From Leptospira biflexa (GTDB lineage Bacteria; Spirochaetota; Spirochaetia; Treponematales; Rectinemataceae), in NCBI GenBank assembly GCA_020721875.1, contig DYLX01000005.1, positions 35,652 through 68,862 on the forward strand: a stretch of DNA of 33,211 bases. The letters run 5' to 3'. Shown in pieces: positions 7,338 through 15,380 of the stretch. The notes under the pieces are model-generated. The model made no database searches. It was not told the origin of the DNA and saw only the letters and a program-made list of their open reading frames with translations. Both the position numbers and the translations under genes were made by a program. How positions within the stretch are numbered: position 1 is the first letter of the stretch; each line of letters starts with the position of its first letter.

Positions 7338-8158
7338 ACGAAGGCATGACGCTTCGACAGAAGAGAATTTTTGCAGCCGATGGCAAGGCGGTGGTGGTCG
7401 CAGCCGACCACGGTGCGATCGCCGGCCCACTTCCGGGCATCGAGTCGCCCGAGTCGCTCGCAGCACTCAGCGCGCGCGGCGGGGCAGACGCGGTTTTGGC
7501 GCACCAGGGCTTTGTGCGCGCGGCTCTCGGTGGCTGGGAACGGGGCCTTGGGCTCATTCTGAGGATGAGCGGCGGCTTTACTACATTGGGGGGTAGGTTC
7601 GAGGAGGAGCTGCTGGGGGATGCTGAAGACGTGGTGTTTTGGGGCGCGGATGCCGCCGCGATCACGGTAAAGTTCGGTCACGCCCGCGAAGGCGCGTTCA
7701 TCCGCAATGCCGCGAATCTTATCTCAGGCTGCACGCGGCGCGGCATTCCCACAATGATCGAGGCAATGGCCTTCAAAGATGGAGCGCAGTCGCTCGACCC
7801 CGAGGCCCTCGCGGTTGCGGTCCGCTCCGCAGAGGAGCTCGGCGCGACCTTCATCAAGGCGCCGCTTCCAGAGCACCCGAGAGAATTTTCGCGTGTCATC
7901 CGAGGTTCGCATGTGCCTGTGCTGATTCTCGGCGGTGAAAAACTCGATTCGCTCGAAGCGCTTTTTGGCGCGATCGCGGGCGCGATGGAGGATGGCGCTG
8001 CGGGTGTGGCGATGGGGCGCAATATTTGGGGTCAGACCCCGCAGGCCGACACGGTAGGAGTGCTGGAGGCAACGGTTGGCCTTGTGCATAAAGGGTGGGG
8101 CGTCGACGCGGCGCTCGCACACCTGCGCGCCCGCCTCAACCAAGAGCTCCGGACCTGA
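7334..8158 (+). CDS. DhnA/LsrF-type class I aldolase
   Basis: 274-residue enzyme of the DeoC/LacD/DhnA class I aldolase family, with a TIM-barrel fold and Schiff-base mechanism. The early AADHGAIAGPLPG segment is typical of the family (DH-G near the phosphate-binding strand). The likely Schiff-base lysine is Lys175 in ATFIKAPLP, with TVKFGH at 111-116 as another conserved strand. The C-terminal GVAMGRNIWG is the family's phosphate-binding turn. The ATG overlaps the kinase stop by 4 bases, so the two are probably coupled. The expected role is retro-aldol cleavage, or LsrF-like thiolysis, of the phosphorylated ketose made by the kinase. The FGGY-kinase plus DhnA pairing recalls LsrK/LsrF, but the transporter is not Lsr-like. 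No terminator is evident downstream. Confidence 0.88.
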   Translation: MNEGMTLRQKRIFAADGKAVVVAADHGAIAGPLPGIESPESLAALSARGGADAVLAHQGFVRAALGGWERGLGLILRMSGGFTTLGGRFEEELLGDAEDVVFWGADAAAITVKFGHAREGAFIRNAANLISGCTRRGIPTMIEAMAFKDGAQSLDPEALAVAVRSAEELGATFIKAPLPEHPREFSRVIRGSHVPVLILGGEKLDSLEALFGAIAGAMEDGAAGVAMGRNIWGQTPQADTVGVLEATVGLVHKGWGVDAALAHLRARLNQELRT

Positions 8159-8196
8159 AATTTACTTTTTCCAGTGGCCTGATCTCGGCTTTCTTC

Positions 8197-8225
8197 TTGC
8201 GGCAAAATGGTTTCTGCGCTAGTAT
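8197..8225 (+). promoter_or_regulatory. Candidate promoter of the pduL gene
   Basis: TTGCGG (8197-8202) and TAGTAT (8220-8225) are 17 bases apart within the 136-base gap between the aldolase and pduL genes. Transcription would begin near 8232. The rest of the gap shows no other clear element. Confidence 0.45.
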
Positions 8226-8294
8226 TGAATTCTACACCGCACAGCGGCCGCGTTTCTACAATTATTTTGTGAATATCCATATCAGGAGGAGCTC

Positions 8295-8876
8295 GTGCCC
8301 GAAACGAAAATGATCGTGAATCTCTCAAACCGCCATATCCATATCTCGCGCCAGGATCTTGAAGCGCTCTTTGGGGTGGGATACCAGCTCACCAAGACCA
8401 AAGACCTCATGCAACCAGGCCAGTTTGCCTGCGCCGAGACAGTTACCATTGTCGGCCCGAAGGGCAAGTTCGAAGGTGTGCGCATTCTCGGCCCCGAGCG
8501 TAAGGAGACGCAGTGCGAGATTCTCGCAAGTGATGTGTTTAAGCTCGGCGTTCCTGGCTGTCCTGTGCGCGAGTCCGGACAACTTGAGGGAAGCTTTCCC
8601 TTCGAGATCATCGGCCCTAAAGGATCAATCAAGAAGGAAAAGGGCCTCATCATCGCCTTGCGCCACATCCACTTCGACCCAGCGGCGGCCGCTCGCTTTG
8701 AGGTGAAAGACAAGCAACTCGTCGCGCTCAAGGTCGGTACGGATCGCGGCGCCATCCTCCTCAATGTGGTGTGCCGCGTGCACCCCTCCTATGCGCTCGA
8801 GTGCCATCTCGATTTCGACGAGGGCAACGCCCTCGGTATCACAAGCGGCGTCATGGGCGAAATAGTCAAGCTTTGA
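8295..8876 (+). CDS. pduL: PduL-type phosphate acyltransferase
   Basis: 193-residue enzyme of the PduL family, which interconverts acyl-CoA plus phosphate with acyl phosphate plus CoA (propanoyl or acetyl). The two metal-binding histidine motifs are SNRHIHIS (His14, His16) and ALRHIHFDP (His124, His126). The length is close to the usual 200-210. There is no N-terminal encapsulation peptide, and no microcompartment shell genes are near, so it is probably a free cytoplasmic acetate- or propionate-pathway enzyme. The start is GTG at 8295, chosen for the AGGAGG at 8284-8289; an internal ATG at 8310 lacks a ribosome site. It has its own promoter candidate and a terminator immediately downstream, suggesting a single-gene unit. 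It may process acyl-CoA derived from the upstream catabolic genes (inference). Confidence 0.92.
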   Translation: MPETKMIVNLSNRHIHISRQDLEALFGVGYQLTKTKDLMQPGQFACAETVTIVGPKGKFEGVRILGPERKETQCEILASDVFKLGVPGCPVRESGQLEGSFPFEIIGPKGSIKKEKGLIIALRHIHFDPAAAARFEVKDKQLVALKVGTDRGAILLNVVCRVHPSYALECHLDFDEGNALGITSGVMGEIVKL

Positions 8877-8895
8877 ATCAGCTTGTACACTATTC

Positions 8896-8924
8896 GGGCG
8901 GCCATCAATGGCTGCCCTTTTTTT
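8896..8924 (+). terminator. Rho-independent terminator after pduL
   Basis: A 10-bp stem, GGGCGGCCAT (8896-8905) with ATGGCTGCCC (8908-8917) including one G-U pair, is followed by seven Ts (8918-8924). It ends only 10 bases before the start codon of the next gene. Confidence 0.85.
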
Positions 8925-8934
8925 GGAGCGGCAT

Positions 8935-10005
8935 GTGAGTAAAATCATTCTAAAAGCGGAAGATCTCGATGGTTATCTCAGCGTTCAGGACAACGAGTAT
9001 CTCTCGCGCATGGATTCGCTGTACCGCCATACAATGGTCTCTTTCAATATTCTCGCGACGAGCAGCTCAGTCTCGCAGCGGCGCCACGAGGAGCAGACGC
9101 TCATCGATCTCTACAATCAGATGGGCGCACTCATGCAAGAGATCTGCGCCTCGGAACCGAGAATCCAAGTATATTCCTTTGTATCACCGCAGGAGACACA
9201 TGGTGAGGTTTCGCGGCTCATCGCGAAACTCCGCGATGTGAATACTGGGCGCCAGGAATTCGTGTACTACATCCAAAGGGCCTTCGAGCTGCTCTTCACA
9301 CTAGCCTACGGCGGCGCAGGGAAGTCGAATAAGAACTACCTCATCGTCAAAACGCCGGTTAACATTCCTGTGCAGAACTTCGCCGTCCACAAGATTCCCA
9401 ATGTCGACGCCGCAGTGAGTAACACAGTGATGTGTGTAATGCTGCGGGGCGCGCTTCTTCCCTCGATGATCCTTTCAAAAGAGATTCAGGAGTACTCGTC
9501 CTCCGGCTATCTCACGCCCTTCGCGCTCTTCAAGATCAAGCGCGATGACTCAAAGAGCGAGAACACGATGGAGTACGTACTCGATCTCGACCATTCGTAC
9601 TTCGATCTGACACAGCTCGATGGGAAACACCTGCTCTTTGCTGACCCTATGAATGCAACCGGCGGATCTCTTGTTACCGTTATGAAATATCTTCTTGAGC
9701 AGGGTGTACATCCCGCCTCGGTGAAGTTCTTCAATGTGATCAGTGCCCTCAAGGGCAGCCTCCGCGTCGTGCGTGCCATTGAGAACATCACGACCTATAC
9801 GCTATGGATGGATCCGAGCTTGAACGAGCGAGCTTATATCATGCCTGGTCTGGGCGACGCCGGCGACCGGATCAACGGCACGGATGAGGAGGGGCACCCC
9901 CGCGACATGCTTCGCCTCGTGGCCGATTACGGCACCAACATCACAGGACTCTACCGTTCGCAGTTACGCATCATCGAAGAGACTGTACTAAGGCGCCACG
10001 GATGA
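8935..10005 (+). CDS. Uracil phosphoribosyltransferase-like protein, enlarged
   Basis: 356-residue protein whose C-terminal half is a type I phosphoribosyltransferase of the uracil (Upp) class. The PRPP loop is [14 protein letters not shown] (about 233-246), and [12 protein letters not shown] near residue 305 is the hallmark uracil-binding segment of Upp. Typical Upp is about 210 residues, so roughly 140 N-terminal residues are extra and not recognised. I use GTG at 8935 with GGAG upstream, because the ATG at 8908 lies inside the terminator hairpin. The expected role is pyrimidine salvage (uracil plus PRPP to UMP), but the flexible N-terminal part could give a regulatory or different base specificity. 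It overlaps nudC by 4 bases, coupling two nucleotide-related activities. Confidence 0.78.
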   Translation: MSKIILKAEDLDGYLSVQDNEYLSRMDSLYRHTMVSFNILATSSSVSQRRHEEQTLIDLYNQMGALMQEICASEPRIQVYSFVSPQETHGEVSRLIAKLRDVNTGRQEFVYYIQRAFELLFTLAYGGAGKSNKNYLIVKTPVNIPVQNFAVHKIPNVDAAVSNTVMCVMLRGALLPSMILSKEIQEYSSSGYLTPFALFKIKRDDSKSENTMEYVLDLDHSYFDLTQLDGKHLLFADPMNATGGSLVTVMKYLLEQGVHPASVKFFNVISALKGSLRVVRAIENITTYTLWMDPSLNERAYIMPGLGDAGDRINGTDEEGHPRDMLRLVADYGTNITGLYRSQLRIIEETVLRRHG

Positions 10006-10904
10006 TCCAGCTTCCCGAGCGCGCCGTGCTTTTCAGTGGGCAGGATATACTCCTACCGGCCGAGTTTGCCTCACGCATCGTGCTGGCCGAGGCTGCGGAA
10101 GCGGCAGAATCGACCTCCCAGGCCACCACCGGTGCTGCGCCCGTACTCAGCCTCTCCGCCCACGATGTTACCTGGCCCGCAACGGTCCTTGCTGAAGGTA
10201 TCGCGTGCACGATGTTCGAGTTCAGAGGAGAGATCTTTAGCGCCGCCCTCGTGGAGAAGGACGACCAACGCCCCGAAGGCGCCGTGGCCTTTTCTGTGCG
10301 TACGCTCGCGCTGTCTTTTACCTCTGGCATCAGCCGCTTTGTGCTCCTTGCAAAGGCGCATGCCCAGTGGGCCTCGGTTTCGCGATACTGCGGTGCCTGC
10401 GGTGGGCCTCTCGTCGACGCGAATGGCTACCGCGAAGTGAAAGAACCTCTCGACAACCACGCCCACGGCGCGCGCTTCTGCCCGCGCTGTAAGCGCCTCT
10501 TTTTCCCGCGTATGTCGCCCGCGGTCATCGTCCTCGTAAGGAAGGGCGACATGATTCTACTCGGGCACAATGTGCGCTTCCCCGGTAATCGCCACAGTCT
10601 TCTCGCGGGCTTTGTCGAGATCGGGGAGACAATCGAGGAAGCCGCCATGCGCGAAATCCGCGAAGAGGCGGGTATCGAGATAAGGAATTTACGGTATTTA
10701 AAGTCGCAACCCTGGCCCTTCCCCGACTCCCTCATGCTGGGGTTCACTGCCGAGTGGGCTTCGGGCGAGGCGCGCCCCGATGGCGCTGAGATTGATCATC
10801 TGGGCTGGTACAAGGCCGACAATCTCCCCGAAATGCCGATGAAGGGGAGCATTGCGCGCTCCATCATCGACAGCTTCATCGCGGGTGATTTTTCGAACTT
10901 CTAA
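10002..10904 (+). CDS. nudC: NADH pyrophosphatase / NAD-capped RNA hydrolase NudC
   Basis: 300-residue Nudix hydrolase that cleaves NADH (and NAD caps on RNA) to the mononucleotides. The middle zinc ribbon has Cys130, Cys133, Cys160 and Cys163. The Nudix box is complete, running from G203 to I225 with the G-x5-E-x7-RE-x2-EE-x-G pattern ending REIREEAGI. The diagnostic SQPWPFP motif is at 235-241, followed by DSLMLGF. The N-terminal domain (1-120) is variable, as in the family. The ATG at 10002 overlaps the preceding TGA by 4 bases. The last 29 bases overlap the 3' end of the oppositely oriented regulator gene. Confidence is high because the SQPWPFP array is specific to NudC. Confidence 0.96.
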   Translation: MIQLPERAVLFSGQDILLPAEFASRIVLAEAAEAAESTSQATTGAAPVLSLSAHDVTWPATVLAEGIACTMFEFRGEIFSAALVEKDDQRPEGAVAFSVRTLALSFTSGISRFVLLAKAHAQWASVSRYCGACGGPLVDANGYREVKEPLDNHAHGARFCPRCKRLFFPRMSPAVIVLVRKGDMILLGHNVRFPGNRHSLLAGFVEIGETIEEAAMREIREEAGIEIRNLRYLKSQPWPFPDSLMLGFTAEWASGEARPDGAEIDHLGWYKADNLPEMPMKGSIARSIIDSFIAGDFSNF

Positions 10905-11679
10905 CACGCCGCAGAGCCTCAAGACTCTGTAGGATAATCGTTCTCCCCTCGATGTCGATAAGTCCTTCTTCCCTCATGCGCGACAGTTCGCGCGAGAGGC
11001 TTGGCCTTGCGACGCCCATAAGATCAGCCATCTTCTCGAAGGTCGGCTCCACCTTGACCCTGACCATGAGGTCAGCCGAATGTCCATGTAGTGTGGCGGG
11101 AATGCCCGCACTTGTGCCGGCCGCACGCCCTTGTGGCATGGTATGTGCGCCTTCGAGCGCATCTGGTGCCACCATACTCACCTGAGCCTTGCGCAGCAGC
11201 CAATCTGCGATTCTCTGCCTCAGCGTCGCGAAGCGTGTGAGCCTTAGGCGTTCGCTCAAGAACTGAACACGTACACCGCTTTCGGAAAGGCAAGCCTCGA
11301 GGATCGATGTATCGCTCATACAGAGTCTGAGCAGTTCTTCTCTGGGGAAGGAGATGATGCGGCATGCTGTCTGCGCCCCGACCGTGACGGGCAGTACCGG
11401 CATTGGAGCAAAGAGTACCGCACTTGCGAGTGCCTCAACAGGCGCAAAGGTCTCCACACGCATGCATCGGCCTTCGTCGTCCGACATCTCCGCGTAGGCG
11501 TTGCCCTCGATCAAAATATAGAGCGAGGTGTAGACACATCCCTGCAACAGAATGAGTGAATCTTTCGGATAGTGATGGTCCTGCCACCGTGCAGTTCGGA
11601 TGAGTTCGGCGAAGCGCTCTACGGGAATGGCGAGGAAAAGGCTGCATGTGGCAAGTTTTGCGATATCGCGAGTATCCAT
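10876..11679 (-). CDS. Crp/Fnr-family transcription regulator
   Basis: 267-residue regulator. Residues about 10-130 form the cyclic-nucleotide-binding-type beta barrel (YPKDSLILLQG, then SLYILIEGNAYAEMSDDEG). A long dimerisation helix follows. The C-terminal winged helix-turn-helix is FEKMADLMGVARPSLSRELS with a GLIDIEGRTI wing. Between the dimer helix and the HTH there is a Gly/Ala/Pro-rich insertion of about 25 residues not usual in Crp. There is no cysteine set typical of Fnr iron-sulfur sensing, so the ligand is unknown. I chose the ATG at 11679, with GGGGAT upstream, over an open extension to 11862 that runs into the divergent symporter. It faces gltS across a 61-base promoter region, which makes gltS a plausible target. 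Confidence 0.87.
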   Translation of the reverse strand: MDTRDIAKLATCSLFLAIPVERFAELIRTARWQDHHYPKDSLILLQGCVYTSLYILIEGNAYAEMSDDEGRCMRVETFAPVEALASAVLFAPMPVLPVTVGAQTACRIISFPREELLRLCMSDTSILEACLSESGVRVQFLSERLRLTRFATLRQRIADWLLRKAQVSMVAPDALEGAHTMPQGRAAGTSAGIPATLHGHSADLMVRVKVEPTFEKMADLMGVARPSLSRELSRMREEGLIDIEGRTIILQSLEALRRVRSSKNHPR

Positions 11680-11698
11680 GATTCGATCCCCGTTGCGC

Positions 11699-11726
11699 TT
11701 GTACTGGAACAATTTTACACTATATG
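11699..11726 (+). promoter_or_regulatory. Candidate promoter of the gltS-like gene
   Basis: TTGTAC (11699-11704) and TATATG (11721-11726) are 16 bases apart in the 61-base divergent gap between the Crp-type gene and the symporter. Transcription would start only a few bases before the AAGGAG ribosome site (11729-11734). The alignment is modest. Confidence 0.35.
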
Positions 11727-11740
11727 TCAAGGAGCATGCT

Positions 11741-13156
11741 ATGGACTTTAGCTGGAAAATGGTGATCGATGCCGGACTCATCTCGATAGCCCTGGTGCTC
11801 GCGACGCTCTTGCGGGCAAAAATTCCCTTCTTGCAAAAATACCTTGTCCCAAATGCGCTCACCGCGGGTTTTCTCTTGCTTCCCGTCTACAATTATCTTT
11901 TGCCTTCCATGGGCTACGCCACGAATAGACTCGGCGATCTCGTTTACCACCTCCTCAATATCTCATTCATCAGCATGTCGCTGCGCTCCTCGCCTCCAAA
12001 AATCAAGGGCTCCAGATCAAACGGCAGCGTACTCGGAATGTCGGCTGTAATCCTTTTCGGCTACTCGTCCCAGGCGATTTTGGGGCTCCTTCTCACTCTG
12101 TTTTTCCTGCCGAATATATTTCCTTCCTTCGGCCTCGACCTTCCGCTCGGATTCGCACTGGGACCGGGCCAGGCTTACGCCATTGGGAAAGGCTGGGAAG
12201 CTATGGGATTTGAGGGTGGCGCGACTGTGGGGCTCACCTTTGCCGCGATCGGCTACCTCTGGGCTTGCTTCGGCGGTATGCTCCTTATCCATAAGGGTAT
12301 CCGCAAAGGGTGGATGAAAGAGGAGCAGCTCACGCTTATGAATGACAAGACCATGCTTACCGGCATTGTTCCGCGAGAAAGGCAGAAACCGATCGGCGAT
12401 CATCAGACTACAGACTCCGAGGCGATCGACTCCTTCAGTTTCCATGTGGCTATCGTCGTACTTGTGTACTTCTTGAGTTTCCTCTTCCTCAAAGTGCTGA
12501 CATTCTTCCTCTCCTTTGCGGGTAAGGCGGGGATGGAACTCGCGACGAACCTCTGGGGAATCAACTTCATATTCTCGGCGATACTCGCCATCTTGGTACG
12601 AAAGATCATCGATCTTCTCAAACTCGGCCACGTAATCGACGATGACTCGATGACGCGCATCTCCGGCATCTCGGTCGATTACATGGTGGCCGGTGCGCTC
12701 GCAGCGATCTCTCTCGTGTTTGTGGGGAAATATTGGTTTCCCATTCTTCTCATGTCGACGATCTGCGGCTTTATGGTGTACTACACTATTCCCTGGGTGA
12801 GTTCGAGAATTTTCAGAGATTTCCGCTTCGAGCGCATGCTCATGCTCTACGGTGTGTCGACAGGTACGCTCTCGACGGGACTCGCGCTCTTGAGGGTGAT
12901 GGACCCTGAGTTCAGGACGAAGGTGAGTTCCGATTACATGCTTTCTGCGGGGCTCACGTTCGTGCTCGCCATACCCTTCATCCTGACGATCAATCTACCC
13001 GCTAAAGCTTCTACGACGGGATCGATGCTTCCGTTCTGGATATTTTTCGGCATCGCGGTGGCGTATCAGATCTTAGTCACCATCATTTATTTCGTACTCG
13101 CGAGGAAACGGCGTTTTGCCCTGCTGGGAGTAAATTTTTACAATCCCGGAAAGTGA
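11741..13156 (+). CDS. GltS-type glutamate/sodium symporter
   Basis: 471-residue inner-membrane transporter of the ESS (GltS) family, which imports glutamate with sodium. The protein has about ten to twelve hydrophobic segments arranged as two inverted halves. Family features include the N-terminal ATLLRAKIPFLQKYLVPNAL, GFALGPGQAYAIG (a conserved glycine/glutamine re-entrant stretch) and, in the second half, GVSTGTLSTGLALLR. It is longer than E. coli GltS (about 400 residues) because of loop segments near residues 205-235. The start is ATG 11741 with AAGGAG six bases upstream. The open frame continues upstream to 11600, but that part overlaps the divergent regulator. The substrate could be another dicarboxylic amino acid. 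Its 3' end overlaps the convergent acyltransferase by 19 bases. Confidence 0.85.
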   Translation: MDFSWKMVIDAGLISIALVLATLLRAKIPFLQKYLVPNALTAGFLLLPVYNYLLPSMGYATNRLGDLVYHLLNISFISMSLRSSPPKIKGSRSNGSVLGMSAVILFGYSSQAILGLLLTLFFLPNIFPSFGLDLPLGFALGPGQAYAIGKGWEAMGFEGGATVGLTFAAIGYLWACFGGMLLIHKGIRKGWMKEEQLTLMNDKTMLTGIVPRERQKPIGDHQTTDSEAIDSFSFHVAIVVLVYFLSFLFLKVLTFFLSFAGKAGMELATNLWGINFIFSAILAILVRKIIDLLKLGHVIDDDSMTRISGISVDYMVAGALAAISLVFVGKYWFPILLMSTICGFMVYYTIPWVSSRIFRDFRFERMLMLYGVSTGTLSTGLALLRVMDPEFRTKVSSDYMLSAGLTFVLAIPFILTINLPAKASTTGSMLPFWIFFGIAVAYQILVTIIYFVLARKRRFALLGVNFYNPGK

Positions 13157-14517
13157 TTTTTGTTGAGTTCGCGCAGCAATCCGATGGTGTCGGCGTACTT
13201 CTTACCAGATGCCTTCGGGTCGCTGAATACGACGCGGTACACGTTCATGCCCTGGTAGAACTCGAAAAAATTCCACTTGAGCACACCCTCGGCCTCGATT
13301 GTGTCGATAGGAAAGACGATTGAGGCTGCAGTCATGCTATGCCGCGCGGTGAATTCCAGCCGGTCTGTGTAGAGTGCGATCTTACCACGGATTATAGTCT
13401 TCATCGAATCGATGCGTTTGCCCCTGCGCAGGCGTACAGGCTCATCGGAGAAAATGGGTTCAGTACTTCTCGTTCGAATGGCTTCTTCGAGCAGATTTTT
13501 AAGCATGGCGCTCTGGAGTGGCATCCATGCTGCCACGCTGTCTGGAAAAGGCGCCCCGACAAGGCTGTCAGTTGAACTAACTTGGCTATTTCTTTCGGTA
13601 CCGCGTGCGGTATGCACTTCATTATCTCGTCTAGTACTACCTGTTGCACCGGTTCCACTGAAGAAGTTTGGGTGCGCTGCCGAATCGCCTTGATTTGCAA
13701 TGGTCAATCTCGAATCGTCTCCGTATTCAACCGAAAAACCGCAGCGGTCGCAGGTGAACAGCCGCCCCTTGCTATGAAGGCTCGCGCGCGCTTTGCAACG
13801 CGGGCAGATGTAGAGCGCGAGCTCGAGGCTCTCCGCCCCACGATTGCTCGCGAAGAAAATGCCGCGTGCTCTGCACCACGCACTGTCGTCGTAGTCAAGA
13901 GCGTCGTTGAGCTGGCGATCAATCTCATGGAGCGGCAGACTCTTCAGCTGTTCGGGTGTGAAGAGCACTGAAAACTCGATTTCGGTGCGCCCGGTTCTGC
14001 GTATGTGCGACCAACGGGGTTTGGTAAGGTACCCACCCCTCGTCTTCGCCAGTACCACGGGCGCGCGAAGGAGACGCAGGAGTTTGGCGCTTGAGTAAAA
14101 GGCGGGGAAGGGCGTGCCTGTCCAGCTGCTCTGGCCTTCGGGGTACATACCGACAACACCCCGCCGGTTATTGATCAGGTCGACGATCCAGCTTACGGTC
14201 TCTATGTCGGGAATCGCTTTCGATTTGGGAATACTTCCGACGAGCTTGATGAGCAAGAATCGCATGATGGGATTGCGCATATTTCCGTCGCTCGCCACCC
14301 AGTGGACGGGGTAGGGCACGAAGGCATTGGTCATGAAGGGATCGAGGAGAGTGGTGTGGTTGCCCACGAGGATAAATGGGGGCTTTAAGGTTGAAAAAAG
14401 TTCGCTGTTGATGGGGCTGATATTATAACTCCATCTGAGCCAGTATCCATACGTGTACCGAAGGAGCCACGTGAAGAATTTAAAATTTGTCGGATGGTAT
14501 CGGCGCTTCAATATCAT
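13138..14517 (-). CDS. PlsC-like acyltransferase with zinc ribbon and C-terminal domain
   Basis: 459-residue multi-domain protein. The N-terminal third is a membrane-associated glycerolphosphate acyltransferase (PlsC fold) with the catalytic NHTTLLDP (His54, Asp59) and the substrate motif YPEGQSS (125-131). It probably acylates lysophosphatidate or a related lipid at the inner membrane. A rubredoxin-like zinc ribbon follows (Cys238, Cys241, Cys256, Cys259). Next comes a Ser/Thr/Gly-rich linker (about 270-320), then a 110-residue beta-rich C-terminal part that resembles PH/GRAM-like domains by pattern only. Typical PlsC is about 240 residues, so the last 220 are accessory. The start is ATG 14517 with GAGGAAC upstream; a GTG five codons earlier is possible. 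Confidence 0.82.
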   Translation of the reverse strand: MILKRRYHPTNFKFFTWLLRYTYGYWLRWSYNISPINSELFSTLKPPFILVGNHTTLLDPFMTNAFVPYPVHWVASDGNMRNPIMRFLLIKLVGSIPKSKAIPDIETVSWIVDLINNRRGVVGMYPEGQSSWTGTPFPAFYSSAKLLRLLRAPVVLAKTRGGYLTKPRWSHIRRTGRTEIEFSVLFTPEQLKSLPLHEIDRQLNDALDYDDSAWCRARGIFFASNRGAESLELALYICPRCKARASLHSKGRLFTCDRCGFSVEYGDDSRLTIANQGDSAAHPNFFSGTGATGSTRRDNEVHTARGTERNSQVSSTDSLVGAPFPDSVAAWMPLQSAMLKNLLEEAIRTRSTEPIFSDEPVRLRRGKRIDSMKTIIRGKIALYTDRLEFTARHSMTAASIVFPIDTIEAEGVLKWNFFEFYQGMNVYRVVFSDPKASGKKYADTIGLLRELNKNHFPGL

Positions 14518-14618
14518 GTTCGCGTTCCTCACACCTCATGATAGTGGCGCGCTCTCTCAGCGACAAGAAGGGGCAGGCTGCTGAAAAAAAACGAAATGTA
14601 TGGTATGTTGTTCTATTG

Positions 14619-15044
14619 ATGGGCTTTGGAGAGATCTACGAACGCTGGCTTAGAGAGCACGGCGAGAGCGACCATAGAGCATCCGCTGAGCGTGAATCGC
14701 GCGACTACGAAGACGCGCGTACTTTCGCGCGTCCATCTTCGCGCACAGAATTTAGGAAACGCTTGCCCCAAGCAACCATAGACCTCCATGGTATGCGCGA
14801 GGTTGAGGCCCGCGCCGCTGTGCGGTCCTTCATCGGCGCCTGCGCCGCGCGCGGGCTCGAGAAGGTGAGTATTATTCACGGGAAAGGCAATCACTCGCGC
14901 GATGAGCAGGTACTCGCGAATGTTGTTCGCGAGGAGCTGGAGAAAAATTCGCGCGCCGGAGAGTTTGAGTTCGCGGACAGTCAGCATGGTGGAAGGGGTG
15001 CCACCTGGGTCCGCATTCGGCAGGTTATTTCTCGCGATAAATGA
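14619..15044 (+). CDS. Smr-domain protein
   Basis: 141-residue protein. The C-terminal two thirds form a small MutS-related (Smr) domain with the hallmark IDLHGM motif and IIHGKG. Smr domains bind branched DNA or RNA and many cleave nucleic acid; bacterial stand-alone members include ribosome-rescue nucleases. The N-terminal 45 residues are charged and look unstructured. I chose the ATG at 14619, giving [15 protein letters not shown]. There is no convincing ribosome site, and the AT-rich stretch just upstream contains TATGGT and TATGTT, so a very short leader is possible. The gene is divergent from the acyltransferase and its last 20 bases overlap infA on the other strand. Confidence 0.85.
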   Translation: MGFGEIYERWLREHGESDHRASAERESRDYEDARTFARPSSRTEFRKRLPQATIDLHGMREVEARAAVRSFIGACAARGLEKVSIIHGKGNHSRDEQVLANVVREELEKNSRAGEFEFADSQHGGRGATWVRIRQVISRDK

Positions 15045-15243
15045 TCCGTCCCCGGTTCAGGTCGTACGGAGACAAGCCAACTTTTACAGTATCGCCTGGT
15101 ACAATACGGATGTAGTGTTTGCGCATCTTTCCCGACAGATGCGCCAGGATGATATGACCATTCGCCAATTCGACGCGAAACATCGTATTCGGCAGAGCTT
15201 CTTTGACGATACCCTCAACCTCGATCGCTTCTTCTTTAGCCAC
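15025..15243 (-). CDS. infA: Translation initiation factor IF-1
   Basis: 72-residue S1/OB-fold protein that binds the ribosomal A site during initiation. The sequence reads [19 protein letters not shown], followed by the canonical [20 protein letters not shown] and GRIIYR ending. The length exactly matches the family. The start is GTG at 15241-15243 with AGGAG (15249-15253) upstream. An ATG four bases further upstream is out of frame. Its 3' end overlaps the convergent Smr gene by 20 bases. Confidence 0.97.
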   Translation of the reverse strand: MAKEEAIEVEGIVKEALPNTMFRVELANGHIILAHLSGKMRKHYIRIVPGDTVKVGLSPYDLNRGRIIYREK

Positions 15244-15354
15244 ACATACTCCTAAGTAAAACATTCAGGGGAATTTGCCCCGCTCGCCGTGCGGTATTCT
15301 TGCACTGCCGGCGTAGGTGAAATACTATGAGCCAATGTGCGGAATGTCAACATG

Positions 15355-15374
15355 ATGGCAGGCCTGCCATGGCA
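15355..15374. promoter_or_regulatory. Overlapping palindromes upstream of the dksA-like promoter
   Basis: A 16-base perfect palindrome, ATGGCAGGCCTGCCAT (15355-15370), overlaps a second one, TGCCATGGCA (15365-15374). Together they give three alternating copies of TGCCAT/ATGGCA. They lie seven bases upstream of the -35 element, a position suited to an activator or repressor. The protein is unknown. Confidence 0.4.
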
Positions 15375-15380
15375 CACAGC

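Noticed and set aside
6114..7466. A 450-codon open frame on the minus strand opposite the FGGY kinase.
   Set aside because: It is antisense to a clear kinase and aldolase, is unusually rich in Arg and shows no recognisable motif. High GC and the tandem repeat keep the frame open.
8908..8934. ATG at 8908 as start of the phosphoribosyltransferase-like gene.
   Set aside because: It lies in the 3' arm of a terminator hairpin and has no ribosome site, whereas GTG 8935 has GGAG at good spacing.
11600..11740. Upstream extension of the GltS-like gene to 11600.
   Set aside because: It overlaps the divergent regulator's coding region, while the ATG at 11741 has AAGGAG and starts the first membrane segment.
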